From: Girardinichthys multiradiatus
Lineage: Eukaryota; Chordata; Actinopteri; Cyprinodontiformes; Goodeidae
Reading direction: 5' to 3'
Assembly: GCF_021462225.1 (NCBI RefSeq)
Contig: NC_061800.1
Coordinates: 11,495,002-11,559,001 of the forward strand
DNA: 64,000 nucleotides
Shown: piece by piece, positions 10,158-22,209 of the stretch
How the letters are laid out: each line of letters starts with the position of its first letter
How positions within the stretch are numbered: position 1 is the first letter of the stretch
Notes under the pieces: model-generated
Seen by the model: the letters and a program-made list of their open reading frames with translations, nothing else
What the model was told of the DNA's origin: nothing
The model's database searches: none
Translations under genes and position numbers: made by a program

Positions 10158-12482
10158 AAAACAGATCATCCAATGGCTGCAGCTGTAGTTCAGAGCATGC
10201 CATCTTCAGTTTGGGCAGAGGGCGCCACGGACATGGGACTCATTCAGTGTTCTCCCATCACTTTCCAGCTTAACACTGACCGACCCATTTGGAAATCCCA
10301 GTACCCTCACAAACCAGCAGCCGAAACTGGAATTTCTGACACCATAGAAGGGCTGTGGAATGCTGGGGTGCTGGAACCAGCTGACGGCTCTTCTTGGAAC
10401 ACACCCATCTTACCAGTAGAAAAGAAGGGCACTGGGAAATGGAGAATGGCCCACGACTTGAGAGCAGTGAATGCAGCACTTTCCACTCCTACAGTTCCAG
10501 TGCCCAATCCTTATGTTGCTCTTACCAATCTAAACCCCGAACATGCATGGTTCACCTGCATTGATCTGGCCAACGCTTTCTTCTGCCTGCCTCTAGCTGA
10601 GGAGTGCAGAGGTATTTTTACATTCACATATAAGTCAAACAGGTACTGCTACACTCGTTTGCCACAGGGTTTTGCTCTGTCACCAGGAATATTTAATCAG
10701 GTCCTTAAGGAATCCCTCCAAGACTGTCCCCTCCCACCGAACACCACATGGATTCAATGTGTGGATGACATTCTTTTGGCGACACCAACTGTTTCTGAAT
10801 GCTTGGAGGCCACGGCTGCGGTGCTCTCACACCCAGCACATGCTGGGTACAAGGTCAGCAAAGCCAAACTACAAATTTGCCGAAAACAGGTGGATTTCTT
10901 AGGCAGGGTAATCTCTCAGCCCGGGACAGGAATGTCCCCTTCACATCAATCTGCTGTCCTTTCTCATCCAAAACCAGTGCGGGTGAAGGACATGCTTTCC
11001 TTCTTGGGACTCACCGGATACAGCAGGTCATTTATTCCAGGATACACTGACCTGACTGCCCCACTCCGTGACTTAGTGAAGAAACAGGGCATGCACCATT
11101 TGACAGCGCTTCTAGAATGGACAACAGAAGCAGAGGAAGCATTTATTGCTCTTAAAACCAGCCTTTCCCAAGCTGCTCACTTGGCACATCCAGACTACAC
11201 ATTGCCCTTTCACTTGGATGTTTCTGTAACAGCGCACACCACGAACGGAGTGCTGTTCCAGAAAAAAGGGGGAGTAAGAACAGTGCTAATGTATATTAGC
11301 GTGATGCTTGACAACATGGAACAAAGACACCATGAATGTACAAGACATGCAGCAGGGTTGGCAAAAATAATTCAAAAAACAGCCCATGTGGTGATGGGAC
11401 ATCCACTACACATTTTAACATCACATGGAGTAGTGGCATTTGTCAATTCCAAAACTTTCACACTCTCACCATTGAGACAACAGAGATTGAGTAAGGTGCT
11501 GGAGGCGCCAAATATCATCTACAGCCATGAAGGGATCAACATGGCAGACAGAATGACACAAGGAGAGCCCCATGTATGCGCAGAAAAAGTTGAGGTAAGT
11601 GAGAAAATCAGACCAGACCTACAAGGAGAACCACTGACAGAAGCAAGAAACCTGTACACACATGGCTGTTGATTTAGACATGACACAGAGGGTCTGAAAG
11701 CAGCCTATGCGGTGGTGGAAGACACAGGAACGAACTTTGTGACTCTTAAGGCAGAAGGGCTGACAGACACCCAATCAGCACAGAGAGCAGAGGTGCTAGC
11801 AGTAATAGCAGCCCTAGAACTAGGGGAAGGACAAAAAGTGAACATCTACACAGACTCAGCTTATGTCACGGGAGCAACGCATGTGGAACTGAAGCAGTGG
11901 ATGAGAACAGGGTTTAGAACAGCAGGACAAAAACCCATTAAACATGAGCAAGAAATGAGAAGATTAGCTGAGGCCCTACTACTTCCCCAAGAAGTAGCGG
12001 TCATAAAATGCAAAGGACATGATAACAACAGCTACACTAGGGTGGCTCAAGGAAATCAAGCTGCAGACCAAGCAGCCAAAACCAAAGCTGGATATCTGCC
12101 CATACACATCTTGATGAACTCTGAAGTTGAATGGACACCAGAACCTACTCTGGAAGAGGTGAGTAGACTGCAAAAGGGGGCCTCACCGGAAGAGAAATCA
12201 GTCTGGAAGGCAAGAGGGGGAAGAAAAGACCAGGATGAACTATGGAAAAGTCCAGACGGACGTCCCATCCTACCTCCAGGGTTGACCACAACAGCGCTGG
12301 AAGAAGCACATGGACCGGGACATGCAGGAACTGCACAAATGATGAAGAGTCTTGAGCACTGGTGGCATCCATACCTGAAACAGACGGTAGGTCATTGGAT
12401 AAGCTCGTGTAGCACCTGCCAACAATTCAATATGAGACCCACTCTGAAGCCTGCACCAGGTAAGTTCCCTGTGGACCGGTAG
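10158..12482 (+). pseudogene. pol: ERV1 reverse transcriptase, RNase H and integrase zinc-binding region
   Basis: Reverse transcriptase motifs are clear: the fingers (W.TPILPVEKK), LPQGFALSPG (about 10660) and the catalytic CVDDILLA at about 10759 (the usual YxDD with Cys in place of Tyr). The connection follows, then RNase H, with YTDSAY and NQAADQAAK. The first RNase H acidic residue is replaced by His in LYTHGC, and a TGA stop follows at once (11670-11672). The frame resumes at 11673 through RNase H into an integrase HHCC zinc finger (HGPGH and CSTC). A TAG at 12480 ends the ORF. All segments share the gag/pro frame, so the damage is substitutions rather than frameshifts up to here. Confidence 0.9.
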
Positions 12483-13084
12483 CAGGTAAGGAAATCATCA
12501 TAGACTACACAGACATGACTGAGAGAGTGAATGGGTTCAGATATCTTTTGGTGTGTGTGGATGCGTTCACCGGTTGGCCAGAGGCCTGGCCAGCAAAAAA
12601 GTAAGACAGCAAAACAGTGGTGAACTATCTGATTAATCACTACATCCCCAGGCACGGTTTTCCTGCGAAAATCAGGTCAGATAACGGCACACACTTCAAA
12701 AATGAAGAACTTAGAGAGGTTGAAAAGTTCCTGGGACTGAGACATTCCTTTGGAACAGTGTACCACCCCCAATTTCAAGGGAAGGTGGAAAGGATGAACC
12801 AGACAATCAAAACTAAATTGGCTAAAATCTGTGCACAGACCAAAATGAATTGGATCACAGCATTACCTTTAGCTTTGATGTCAGTAAGAAGCTCAGTGAG
12901 CCAGAGACATGGGTTGACGCCCCATGAACTGCAGACTGGAAGACCTTTTCCAGGCCCAAAAACCAGGTTACCTTTTTTGACTGAATGTGAACAATCTATG
13001 TCTCACCGTGATTACTATAGATCTCTCCACAGCTTGGTTGCAGCATTCTCAAAACAGGTGGCCGCCCAACCATCCGAGGTTTGA
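12483..13084 (+). pseudogene. pol: ERV1 integrase core (frameshifted)
   Basis: The catalytic triad can be read: the first Asp in DYTDM (about 12503), the second in RSDNGTHF (about 12677), and Glu in KVERMN, 35 residues after the second Asp, a D,D-35-E core. The frame differs from the upstream zinc-binding part, and a TAA at about 12602 interrupts it. It ends at 13084 (TGA). A C-terminal GPY-type region is not convincing here. Confidence 0.87.
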
Positions 13085-13249
13085 TCCACCACCTCAGACG
13101 CGGAGTGGATCCTTCTGAAAGGATGTGATTGAGCTTTCCTCTCTTTCACTGGTGGTCGTAGCTGCACTCCCACCGAAGAACTTAACTGAACACTCTGAAC
13201 TTTAAAAAAAAAAAAAAAGGTCTTTTGTGTTTCACCATATTGTTAATCC

Positions 13250-13265
13250 TTATCTTCCTTTGCAG
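13250..13265 (+). promoter_or_regulatory. Likely env splice acceptor of ERV1
   Basis: A pyrimidine-rich stretch ending CTTCCTTTGCAG lies 16 bp before the putative env ATG at 13281, the position expected for the subgenomic env message. Preceded by an A15 run at 13205. Confidence 0.5.
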
Positions 13266-13280
13266 GTACCTTTGAAAAGG

Positions 13281-15277
13281 ATGGGAGGTAAAAATCTAGG
13301 ACCCAGACCCTTTAAGGGTTGGGTCACGGGAGGTATAGGAGTTTTATCATTTTTCATTGTCACATTGATTCTAGGTTTGTATTGTGAACTGCCTTTCCAA
13401 ACATGTACCAGTCATCATCAAAATAAAATATCCAGGCGGAGCGTCTCCCCTAGCGTCTAAATTACACCCTAGGATCGACTACCACTTTCCAAATAGACCT
13501 CTGCAACGTCATACATTGTGGCGACGAGTTCACTCATTTCACAAAAGTAGACTTTTACTTATGCGCCAATGAACAAACCTCAGTTTATTGCACGGATAAC
13601 ACCACCAATAGGGTAACAAAGTCTGGTAATCCTCCTCTATGCGGAGGGACGTGGGGAGCGGTTATAACATGGAGCGGACGCACCTGGATCCCAACCAAAT
13701 CTTCCTTGAACATACAACAAAAAGCTCACTCTGAAAAATTCTTTCTGACCCGTGGAGTGCTCCCAGAGAAAGGCGAAGGCGTTAAGATCCCCTTATTACT
13801 GACCATAAAGGATCTACAACGGGGTTTGTTGGAAGAATCCCATCAATGGAACCAAGTAGTATATCTGGCTCTAGGTATTCACTTCAACACAGGATGGTAT
13901 ATGGGGTATGACCCTCAGGGACTGATTAAAGTTAATTTCAATAAAAACACCACCACTGACCACGGTAAAACCATTAAAATTGATTATTCCACCCTACAAC
14001 CTTTAGATATTATTCAGATGGCTACGGGATATTCAGATGATAACTTATGGCTTAAATGGATAGCTCAAACAGCTAAAGAACAATCCAAATCTGACTGTAT
14101 GGCCTGTGCATCAGCCAGACCGCATTTGACAACTGATCCTGGTCCTCTGTATCCAGAGGACCAGTGGGGTTATAGCTGTATGCTACAGCTGACTAGAGTG
14201 GCTACTTCCACAAACTGTACCACTTTGGCCAGTCTGTTCCCACCCATTGCCAATAACACCAGAGCAGGCCCTTTCACCCCTCAACGAAAAAATGGCACAT
14301 ACACTTGCCTTACCTTCACTTCCACAACACCAAAGGCAAATGTAGGACAAATTCCTCGCGATTGGTGTAACATCACGGTGCCAGGCTCAGTGATAGGTCC
14401 CTGGGCAAGATCAGGACTCTACTATTATTGTGGAGGACATCAGCTATTAACTAGGATTCAAAATAATACTATTGGAATTTGTGCCATGGTTAGGTTGCAG
14501 GCACCTCTCCTTCTGATAGGTAAAGACTTTAAGTATCTTCCCTCGAAACATGCACAAAGCACGGCTCTCACTAGGCGACGGCGTAGACATGTCATGAAGC
14601 GGAGCACAAACGCATTTGACCTGACCGTAGGCTCGCCCACCTACATTGACGCAATTGGAGTCCCCCGAGGCGTACCCAATGAGTATAAATTGGCGGACCA
14701 AGTATCAGCAGGCTTTGAAAACCTTCCCATTATTGGAGCCTTTTTTGCGGTAACTCCCAATAAAAATGTGGACCGCATTAATTACATACATTACAATGTT
14801 CTTCGAATGGCCAACCTCACTAGAGATGCTGTGGAGGGACTAGCTGAACAAACTGGCCCCACATCCCTTATGGCAGTACAAAATAGGATGGCCCTGGACA
14901 TGGTGTTAGCTGAAAATGGCGACATGTGATGTACTTTCATACCCAATAATACCACCCCTGATGGTTCTGTCTCAAAAGCTTTAGAAGGGTTAAAAACACT
15001 TTCAGCCACTATGCATGAGCACTCAGGAATAGACAATCCGTTCGAAGACTGGATGACGGGCATGTTTGGACACTGGAAAGGGTTGATTATGTCATTGTTT
15101 ATTTCCATTGCTGTTTTTGTAGCTATTATGGTTACCTGTGGATGTTGTTGTGTACCATGTATAAGATCTTTGATTGTTCGCTTTATTACTACAACCATTG
15201 AAGGGAAAACCGCACCTCCTCCTTCCCATATAATGCCTTTGCTTGCGGTGAATGCTAACGAGGAGGGCGAAGATTAA
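13281..15277 (+). pseudogene. env: ERV1 envelope glycoprotein (broken)
   Basis: The leader from the ATG at 13281 contains a hydrophobic stretch (GIGVLSFFIVTLILGLYC), and its frame is lost by 13460. The main ORF (13706-14929) holds the surface subunit with a CxxC motif (DCMACASA), many N-x-[S/T] sites and a run of five Arg (about 14574) as the furin-type cleavage site. The transmembrane subunit follows. The conserved LQNR-like segment (QNRMALDMVLAENG) is present, but the cysteine region is damaged: residues appear deleted and a TGA (14927-14929) stands where a CC pair would be expected. The same frame reopens to 15277 with a membrane anchor (LFISIAVFVAIMVTCGCCC) and a short tail. Compared with ERV2, which keeps CX6CC, this copy is damaged. 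Confidence 0.87.
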
Positions 15278-15611
15278 CCCGTAAGAGTAAGTTACAGGGC
15301 GTCTGATATGTATTACTGTCTAGGGAGCAGAAGGATGGTAGAATATTATATTGGCATATTTGGACAGGCTATGGAATAAAGCACAGATAGACACCCTCCT
15401 GCCAATACTCCCTGTCAAGACTTAGAAGGTTGTAAGCATCCTTGGGACTACAAAGGCCGGACAGGAAATAGTCCCTGGGCACATGGCATGGCATTGGAGG
15501 CAGGGTCAAAAAGCATGATGACAAACATTTCCTTCTGCTCCACAGGTTGTAATGACTGTTCAAATCTTTAATGCTGTATCTTCAATTAGTGGTGAAGAGT
15601 TGGGAGACTAC

Positions 15612-15624
15612 AAAAGGGGGAAAT
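15612..15624 (+). other. ERV1 polypurine tract
   Basis: AAAAGGGGGAAAT immediately precedes the 3' LTR and would prime plus-strand synthesis. Confidence 0.85.
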
Positions 15625-16161
15625 TGTGGAGATATATTATGTGTGTGCATCATCATTATTATTATGTTCATAACCAGTGTGGGAAATGAAATGTATAACC
15701 TGTGTTAGTATAAGACATTGTGGCCTGCAGAATTGTTATTGCACAAACTTGAGTACCTTGAGTGTGATGAAGCAGAAAATACTGAGAGCTGAAGGAGTGT
15801 GTGAAAAAGTAGAGACTGACTTACTCCCTGCTTATATCAGTAGATACGAGTGCAGGTGCTGGAACAATGACTGTCTAAATATGGTAAAGCCGGAAAAGTT
15901 TATACGTGACTACATGTGAGAAAATATTGTAATCAAGGGCGCTGCCCATTTTCATGTGTGTTTTAATAAAAGTAATGTGCCCAGTGAGAAGCTCTGAAGT
16001 CGTCTCGGTGTGTGGTCAGATCACATGAGAGCTTCCCTGGTCCAGGTATTTTGAATTGCATACAGCTGTCTCCGTGTGATTTATTCTAATGTGTGTAATT
16101 CCTCCAGGTTATGGTGAATAAACGAACGCGCAGAAGGCCTCTTTAAAGAGGTTCTTCAACA
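15625..16161 (+). repeat. 3' LTR of ERV1
   Basis: 537 bp, from TGTGGAGATATATT to CAACA, followed by the target duplication AAAG. Compared with the 5' copy it has two extra codon-sized insertions (CAT/ATC near 15654 and a GAGTACC variant near 15751) and about ten substitutions. The ORF present in the 5' LTR is also open here (15686-15919). Confidence 0.93.
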
Positions 16162-16165
16162 AAAG

Positions 16166-16379
16166 GAACAGTCTTGCATTGGAAGATCAGGAAATGCCTT
16201 CAACCAGAACCCATGTGAAGAACAGGTTCAGGGAACAACGTAGGTTTGGTCAGCTGGACTGGGGGGGTGGTACTGAATACCAACCACAGTCAAAGTTGCC
16301 GGACCCCTTCCGGTTGAACAAACGACCTGACCATCACGCGAAGCCTAAAGGTAAACCTGATGGAAAAGGGTGGAACTGA
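16166..16379 (+). pseudogene. C-terminal Gag fragment of outer retrotransposon
   Basis: The Gag frame interrupted at 5432 resumes after the second AAAG and runs to a TGA at 16377. The tail is basic and Gln/Pro-rich with no CCHC knuckle. It confirms that ERV1 landed within this gag. Confidence 0.75.
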
Positions 16380-16406
16380 CACACAGAAGGGATTAAAGGG
16401 AAAGAG

Positions 16407-16970
16407 ATGGAGGAGGCCTTACGTAAGATGGTGACAGAAGCAGTACGTCAGGCCACCACGCCCCCACAACCCTTGAAACAGGAAGCCGACCCTCCAGTTA
16501 AACCAGACCCAAACCCCATGATAGGAGGACGTTTCCAACTGAGTTTCTATTTTAAAATAGGATCAGTGATCAACCTGATTTGCTCAATCATGTTTGAGGA
16601 GGTGAGTAGAGCCATGCTCTCCTTCAATGAACCATTTCAGGCCGACGCTTGTGATGTAAGCATCACCAGCCGCACCCAAAACCGATCATGCATCACTAGT
16701 TGGGTGGAGCTGGACATCACACTCGAAGACACGGCTCTGGTGCACCCCATCTATATGTGCACATTAAACAAAGAGCTTTTACTTGGTGGCCAGGACCTGC
16801 TGGACAGGCTGGCCGCACTCATTGACTGCCACCAGGACCAACTCTGGGTCCAGGCGGAGGTGCAAAATCCACTGGGTGTAAGCAGCAAACCATCCTTGGT
16901 GACAAACCAGGTTGCCAGCTTAAAAAAAAAAAAGTTGACACCATCATCCCAGCTGCTGCGCTTTTGCTGA
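16407..16970 (+). pseudogene. Retropepsin-like protease ORF of outer retrotransposon, active site lost
   Basis: The ORF starts at ATG 16407. An aspartic-protease pattern can be followed: strand, then the active-site turn where D-T/S-G is expected, then about 80 residues on a flap region and LLLGGQDLLDRL, equivalent to the retropepsin hydrophobic-hydrophobic-G-x-D motif. At the catalytic position the sequence reads FKIGS (16551-16565), so the catalytic Asp is Lys and the next residue is Ile. The enzyme cannot be catalytic as written. The ORF ends just after a poly-Lys run (A11 at 16923), a likely slippage site. No reverse transcriptase follows. Confidence 0.7.
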
Positions 16971-18012
16971 ACCAGGGAAAGGAGAGACCTGTGCGTAGGA
17001 CTAGTTAAATAGGTGCATATCTCATGAACTCACACTAACATGCACTAATCACTAACAACTTTCTTCAACAGAAACAGTTAAACATATAACTACCTTCTAG
17101 GACACAGTCTTAAACTGTAAGTTGGCACGATAATTTTCCATAACACTGCATGCACAGCAGACCTCACAAAAGTGATTAAGAATGATGTAATGGACACCCA
17201 CATTGCCAGAGATTTCATGCAAAATCTTATTAAAGAGGTTGGTTAATCTGTAGACAGTCCCACCGAGGCACAGATACCCACTGGCCTAGTTCTGCTGAAT
17301 TTAGAGAAAATCCTAAATCCACCACAACAGACACCTTGCAACCTCCACAAACACACCTGGCTTATAGCCTAGGTACTGCAATTCATTTATTCTTTTTCAC
17401 CCTCTTTTCACATCTAGATAGTTTAGAGACAGGAGTCATATTAAAACCCATCATCATTTGGAAGAGCTAATGGTTTAACCCTAAATCTGTTTTAAACGTT
17501 AGTTTTTTTTTTTAGATTATACACTGCAAACCGGCAGGTTAAGCGTTTACAGGCCAGGATTGATTCCCTCACATTCATTCCCCCACGATTCATAGCACCG
17601 CCTTTGCCAATGACACAGCCAGGTTCCAGTGCCTAATAGAAGTTGGATGAATAAGCTATGAACCATGATTTTGTTTTCTTTTTTATATATATACATATAT
17701 ATTTACGGTATCTTTTATTGCTGTTTCATTTTGTCTCAGGGTTACCAAACCTGATGACCAAGGAATGTAATGATGATATGAATGTATTGTCCTGTATTTT
17801 CTCATTGAACAACATAGAAAGGTATGAGTTAGTCAGACTTCAGTCCTGCCCAGGCTAACCTCTATCCTGCCCAGTCATAGGTTTTGAGGAAAACAGAGAC
17901 AGTTTTGTTTGTTCTGCTTCGCCACGGATCACTGATTGGTCAGCAAAGGACAGAATGGTCCCAGTAGCTTCAAAGACTGCGAATCATCTCACCCTTTGAA
18001 CCTAGGGGGGAA
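16971..18012 (+). other. 3' noncoding region and polypurine tract of outer retrotransposon
   Basis: About 1 kb with no recognisable pol or env remnants in any frame. It ends in the polypurine tract AGGGGGGAA (18004-18012) next to the 3' LTR. Confidence 0.7.
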
Positions 18013-18562
18013 TGTTGGACCACTTGTTTGCTGAATATTGGACGATTTGCATGTTGTTGGACATCACTATGCCTTTCCAATGGCATCGGCCATTTTGTAT
18101 CCAGGACAGTCTGCTCCTACATATCCCGTCCAACATTGCGACTGATATGACGGGGCGCCCCAAGTCTGACGTCACAGGACACTATATATGAAGACACCCA
18201 GTTTGAACATACGCCTTCAGCTGGAGACCGGGTCCGGTTACCAACATCTGAAGCATCACCTGGAGAAAAGTCCCGAGTGGATCTCATTTATTCTCTCTCG
18301 TTGGCCAACGAACAATTCATCACTGAGGTTTCTGGACTAAGAAGGCCAGAAATTTCACTTTGCCGATCGAAGACGTGAGTTTAACACGTAACTAAAAACA
18401 CGGAGTTTCGAGGAGACGAACCGCCACCGTGTTTTATCCTAGTCGACTTTGATGGTCAGATCATATTTTTCCCTTTCGCTAAGGAGGCCAGAGGACGAAG
18501 ATTGACCGCTTTTCCTTAAGTTAACTGTGGACGCACAGTAACTTCCACACCATTCTCTCTCA
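18013..18562 (+). repeat. 3' LTR of outer retrotransposon
   Basis: It aligns with 2133-2684 over its full length, starting TGTTGGACC right after the polypurine tract and ending CTCTCTCA. About 3% of positions differ. Confidence 0.87.
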
Positions 18563-19077
18563 CCTCCGCTCAGAAAGAAGGCTTCACATCCTTTTATTAA
18601 TTTTATTTCTTTATTAGGAATAGCCGGGCAGGGTAGACGAGATTTTTAGTGCAGTTAGAATCTAATGTGTTCTGAATGATATGTACATGTAACCTTGTTA
18701 TTGAAACTTTGATGTGCCGTGTTTGACGTCTGGAGGCCGCTGCGCTCCCAGCTTTGTGTGTGTTTTGGCGGGGTTATTGAACACCTGAGAGCAAGCGCAG
18801 ATGTGCTGTGAGACTGGACTGTTAAAATAACCTCATGGTGAAATTCCCCATTTTCTTTGTCTTCAACCTCACTGCTTGCTAGCTTGCCGCCAAAAGTTTT
18901 ATAACTCTTTGTCTGCTCAAGAGTTTGGGGAGGTTTTATGACTGAGTATAACTGAGTTACAGTGGAGCTGCGCCCCACCCTCCACTCACCATCACAACCA
19001 TATCATATTATCATTTTTGCCATAACTGCTGGTTGATCCCATTGCTGTTTTGCTTTATTTTTGTTTTGTCAGATATT
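18563..19077. other. Transposase 3' noncoding flank
   Basis: P-like element DNA between the 3' LTR of the nested retrotransposon and the transposase C-terminus. No coding signal seen. Confidence 0.6.
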
Positions 19078-21170
19078 TTACCCCCTTTGTGTAGAACTTT
19101 GCATGTTTGAGTAGGTGAAGATTGATAAATCAGAAGATTGGATTGTATTGGGTTTTTCAACTTTCTGGACCAGACTGAAGGCTTCATGTGATGGCCGACA
19201 CAGCACTCCTGGTTTGAATTCCGTCAGTATCAATAGGGTACTGTGCTCTCGTTCCATAGTGTCATCATTTTGCTTAATTGAACTTGAGCATCCATCACAG
19301 ATGTTGGAATGTTTGATGACTTTATTTACAATGTATCCTGTAAGATGGTACAGAATACATGTTTCGCTGTTGGTGAGGTCAGGTGTATCTGTGTTTCCAA
19401 TCAGCTGCTCCACACGAAGGCCAGGACTGGGAAATGTCTCCTTAATGTCCAGGAACTCGCCATCCTCCTGATAGTTTCCCGATTTTACAGTTGTACGGAA
19501 CTGCCCAACTGAGATTGATCTCAGTGCCTAGCGAAACTACACTGGTGTTGGGACTGGATTCCTTTGCCTTATGCAGCTGAACAAGTTTTCAAGACAGTCC
19601 TGAGTAAACCTGCTTGTCAACACAAACATGTGTCCATGGTCAAGCATGTCTTTCTGAATACCTAAAATTGTAGATGTTGCCATCACAATTCCTGTTTGCA
19701 CTGGTTTCCAGCTTCCTGTTGGACCTATTCTAAGTCCACTGAAGAGTGCTAACATGTCTTGGAGGAATTTAATAGCTTTGTTGTACTCTTCCATCTTGTG
19801 CCTGTTGAGTCCCATCACAGGGTGGCGAGAGGACATGAGATCAAACCAGTGGTTCACCTTCTCCAGAAACCAGGCTGTTGTCAGATTAGAGGTGGGTTGG
19901 TGCTCCTGCTCCACCATGTATTTCAGACCTGCACTTGCTGACTTACTAAAGACATTCAATGCAGGCCCCACCTTCATTTTGTTAAAATGACTGAGCTGAA
20001 GGGTTTTTTGTGAAAGACTTGGAGCAATTTTCAAAGGCATTTGTTCCTGAAAATCTACCAAATCTTTCAAAGGACCCAGTGAAACCTCATTGTGTGGCAG
20101 ACTCTTTTTGTACAATCTCTGGTGGAATTGTGAATGTCTGACCACTAACCAGGACACTCTTCGAATTCTTCACCAGATGAGGGACATCTGGCATGAAGTA
20201 CAGCCTTTTGTCTGGTCTTACTGGGTGTTGGACAAATGTTTTCTTGTGGTCCACTCCAAAAGTCCCCACATCACTCGGTTAGCACTGCCCATGTCAGTCA
20301 TGATGTTTACCACAACAAGACCTATGGAAGCTACTCTCTCAATGATGTCTAGGATGACTGGCTTGTTAGTAGCTCCATTAGTGGAATTGTCACTAAAATG
20401 GTAAGCCACAACTTGCTTCCATCTTGTTGTACTTCCTGCCAACATAAAAACACATGCATGTGTTGCAGCTCCTGTGTGACCAGGCAGCGTCACATCCCCA
20501 AACAGCTTCCCTGTTCCTAGGTGCAGCTCCACAATAGGGGTGATTGCTATTTCATCTAGAGTTAGTATACATACACTGTCAACCTTTAGTTGGAGCATGT
20601 TGAAAACTTATCCTAGCACACCTGGTTCCAGCTTATTGCTGGTTCATCTCTGAAATTATAATGGCACTGTTAGCATGAAGATAAGGTAAAAAATTTGAAA
20701 TGTATTATTTAACACGGTTCGTACCAAAGTTTACTTTAGAACTATATGTGTGACCACTAGTCAGTGGATCAACATGCAGTGGAAGTTTTGCTGGACTTCT
20801 CATTGCAGGATCCTTCCTCCTCTTTGGTTCTGGGCGATGAAGAAAAAGGGTTGGAACAGCATCAGCCCTCAGTCTCACTTGGCCTGACTGTGCCCTCACA
20901 AACTGTCCTTTTTCAAAATGTGCCTGTAAAGTGATTAATGTATTTATTTTCTTGCACATTTCATTAGGCCCTTGTGCATTTTCCAGTATAGTGTGCAGAT
21001 TGAACTTACAGCACATAGTTTCCTGTTGTTGTGACCTCTGGTGATGTGAGGTTGCTTCTACTGACTTGAACCAACCACTTTTTCCTTCTTTCAGGATCTT
21101 TTGTGAAGCCATACATACGGATTCCTTTCTCTGACCAATTGGTGCATCCAAATGCAGCACACCCAACCAT
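19078..21170 (-). pseudogene. P-element/THAP9-like transposase, frameshifted
   Basis: Read on the minus strand. A THAP zinc-finger N-terminus starts at the ATG at 21170 with VGCAAFGC (C-x4-C) and RKKW. It ends at a GT donor near 21010. The next exon from about 20923 continues with AHFEKGQF and AVPTLF, the hallmark THAP C-terminal motif, although these two splice sites do not keep frame. From 20598 follows the P-type RNase H-like region with LTLDEIAI and TDMGSAN (two acidic catalytic positions), then PHLVKNSK (about 20180). The C-terminal part has RFTQDCLENLFSCIR (about 19590), the site of the third acidic residue. Frame changes occur near 20260 and 20120, and a further break lies between 19537 and 19413. 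It would have cut and pasted the surrounding element. Confidence 0.85.
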
Positions 21171-21199
21171 GGTAACCTGCTGAACCTACAGAGGAACAC

Positions 21200-22209
21200 A
21201 TTTACTTTTTTTGCCTTCTAGCTATGATATTGATTGATTCTGAGTCCTCTAAACTGTTTCTGTATTATTTTCAGGGAGGTCAGCAGATGTGGTGACTGAC
21301 TTCAAAGGGAGCAGCTGCCAAGGAGGATGAACCCTCATTCGGACTTGGGCACATTCTACCTTGTCTAGATTTGATCAGATACAGTTTATTGGTGCAGGTG
21401 TAATTAATAAACTGTATAAATGGTAGTGCAAGTACTTCTTTATTAAAGCTAGTTTTGCATTTTACATATTTTACAATAAATTGTTTGGTCATTTATTTTT
21501 GCACAATTCACAATTGTCATCTAATACTATTTTAACTACATTTTCAATTAAATGAACATTTTAGTCAATGAATTACAATTTCAGAACATTTGTCAGACTA
21601 CAGGCACAATCAACTGTTATAGATACAAGTACTCAGTTGACATGGCAGCAAAAAAAAGAATAATTATGTCTTCTACAAAAAGTAAGAATTCATCCCAGGT
21701 CTTCAGTCATATTTTCATACAGCTACATATTTTCCTCATTCATTTAAAAATAAAATTTAAAATTAAATAATTTAAGAATTACATTTGCTCATTTTCCATC
21801 TGTAATATTTGATTTTTTTTTTTTTTTTTTTTTTAAATACATAGGCAATAGATCTTTCGACATAGTATAGGATGTAGATCTGAAGGTGAGTTTGATCAGA
21901 GCTCTTAACTGCTGGCACAGAATACAGTTATAACATTCCCATGCTAGCATGTGCTAGCATGCAGAGGAGATCAGAAAGACCATTTATATTAGATATTGTT
22001 ACTTCTGTTAGGATTTTCAAATTATGATTTAGTAACCAGTAATCAGTTCATTATTTTTGAATAATTGCCGAAAGTCGCAGGAAAGAGTGAAAAAAGTCGC
22101 TTTTGCGTTATGTTGCGCATGAAGCCGTTCAAACTGACTGACACTGCTGAGATGTTTGGAACTACTGAGAGCTACACGAACCACGTGACCGCCTATCGGC
22201 GAGTTCAAA
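21200..22209. other. 5' noncoding arm of the P-like element
   Basis: AT-rich sequence upstream of the minus-strand transposase, with a T-run at 21812-21834. No gene. The segment around 22150 shares the TTTGGAACTA block (reverse complement of the left subterminal block). Confidence 0.55.

Larger units (their letters stand above)
5433..16161 (+). mobile_element. Endogenous retrovirus ERV1, full-length with two LTRs
   Basis: It is bounded by 531- and 537-bp LTRs and flanked by the 4-bp duplication AAAG (5429-5432 and 16162-16165). It has a tRNA-Trp-type primer binding site, a polypurine tract, and gag, pro, pol and env in standard order. Gag and pro share a frame separated by one UGA. Env has the gammaretrovirus-like features of a CxxC in the surface subunit and the remains of a CX6CC region in the transmembrane subunit. 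The LTRs differ at about 10 substitutions plus two 3-bp indels (about 2%), so insertion is fairly recent, yet gag, pol and env all carry stops or frameshifts. It interrupts the Gag of the outer LTR element. Confidence 0.93.
2133..18562 (+). mobile_element. LTR retrotransposon with gag and protease only, split by ERV1
   Basis: Two LTRs of about 550 bp (2133-2684 and 18013-18562) begin TGTTGGACC and end CTCTCTCA, differing at roughly 17 sites (about 3%). A polypurine tract (AGGGGGGAA) abuts the 3' LTR. The interior holds a 53-bp tandem array, a Gag, the nested ERV1 and a protease-like ORF. No reverse transcriptase, RNase H or integrase is visible: only about 1 kb separates the protease ORF from the 3' LTR. 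Without ERV1 the element is about 5.7 kb and would need enzymes supplied in trans. I could not find a matching target duplication (CAAGA before, CCTCC after). It sits inside the 3' arm of the P-like transposon. Confidence 0.85.
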
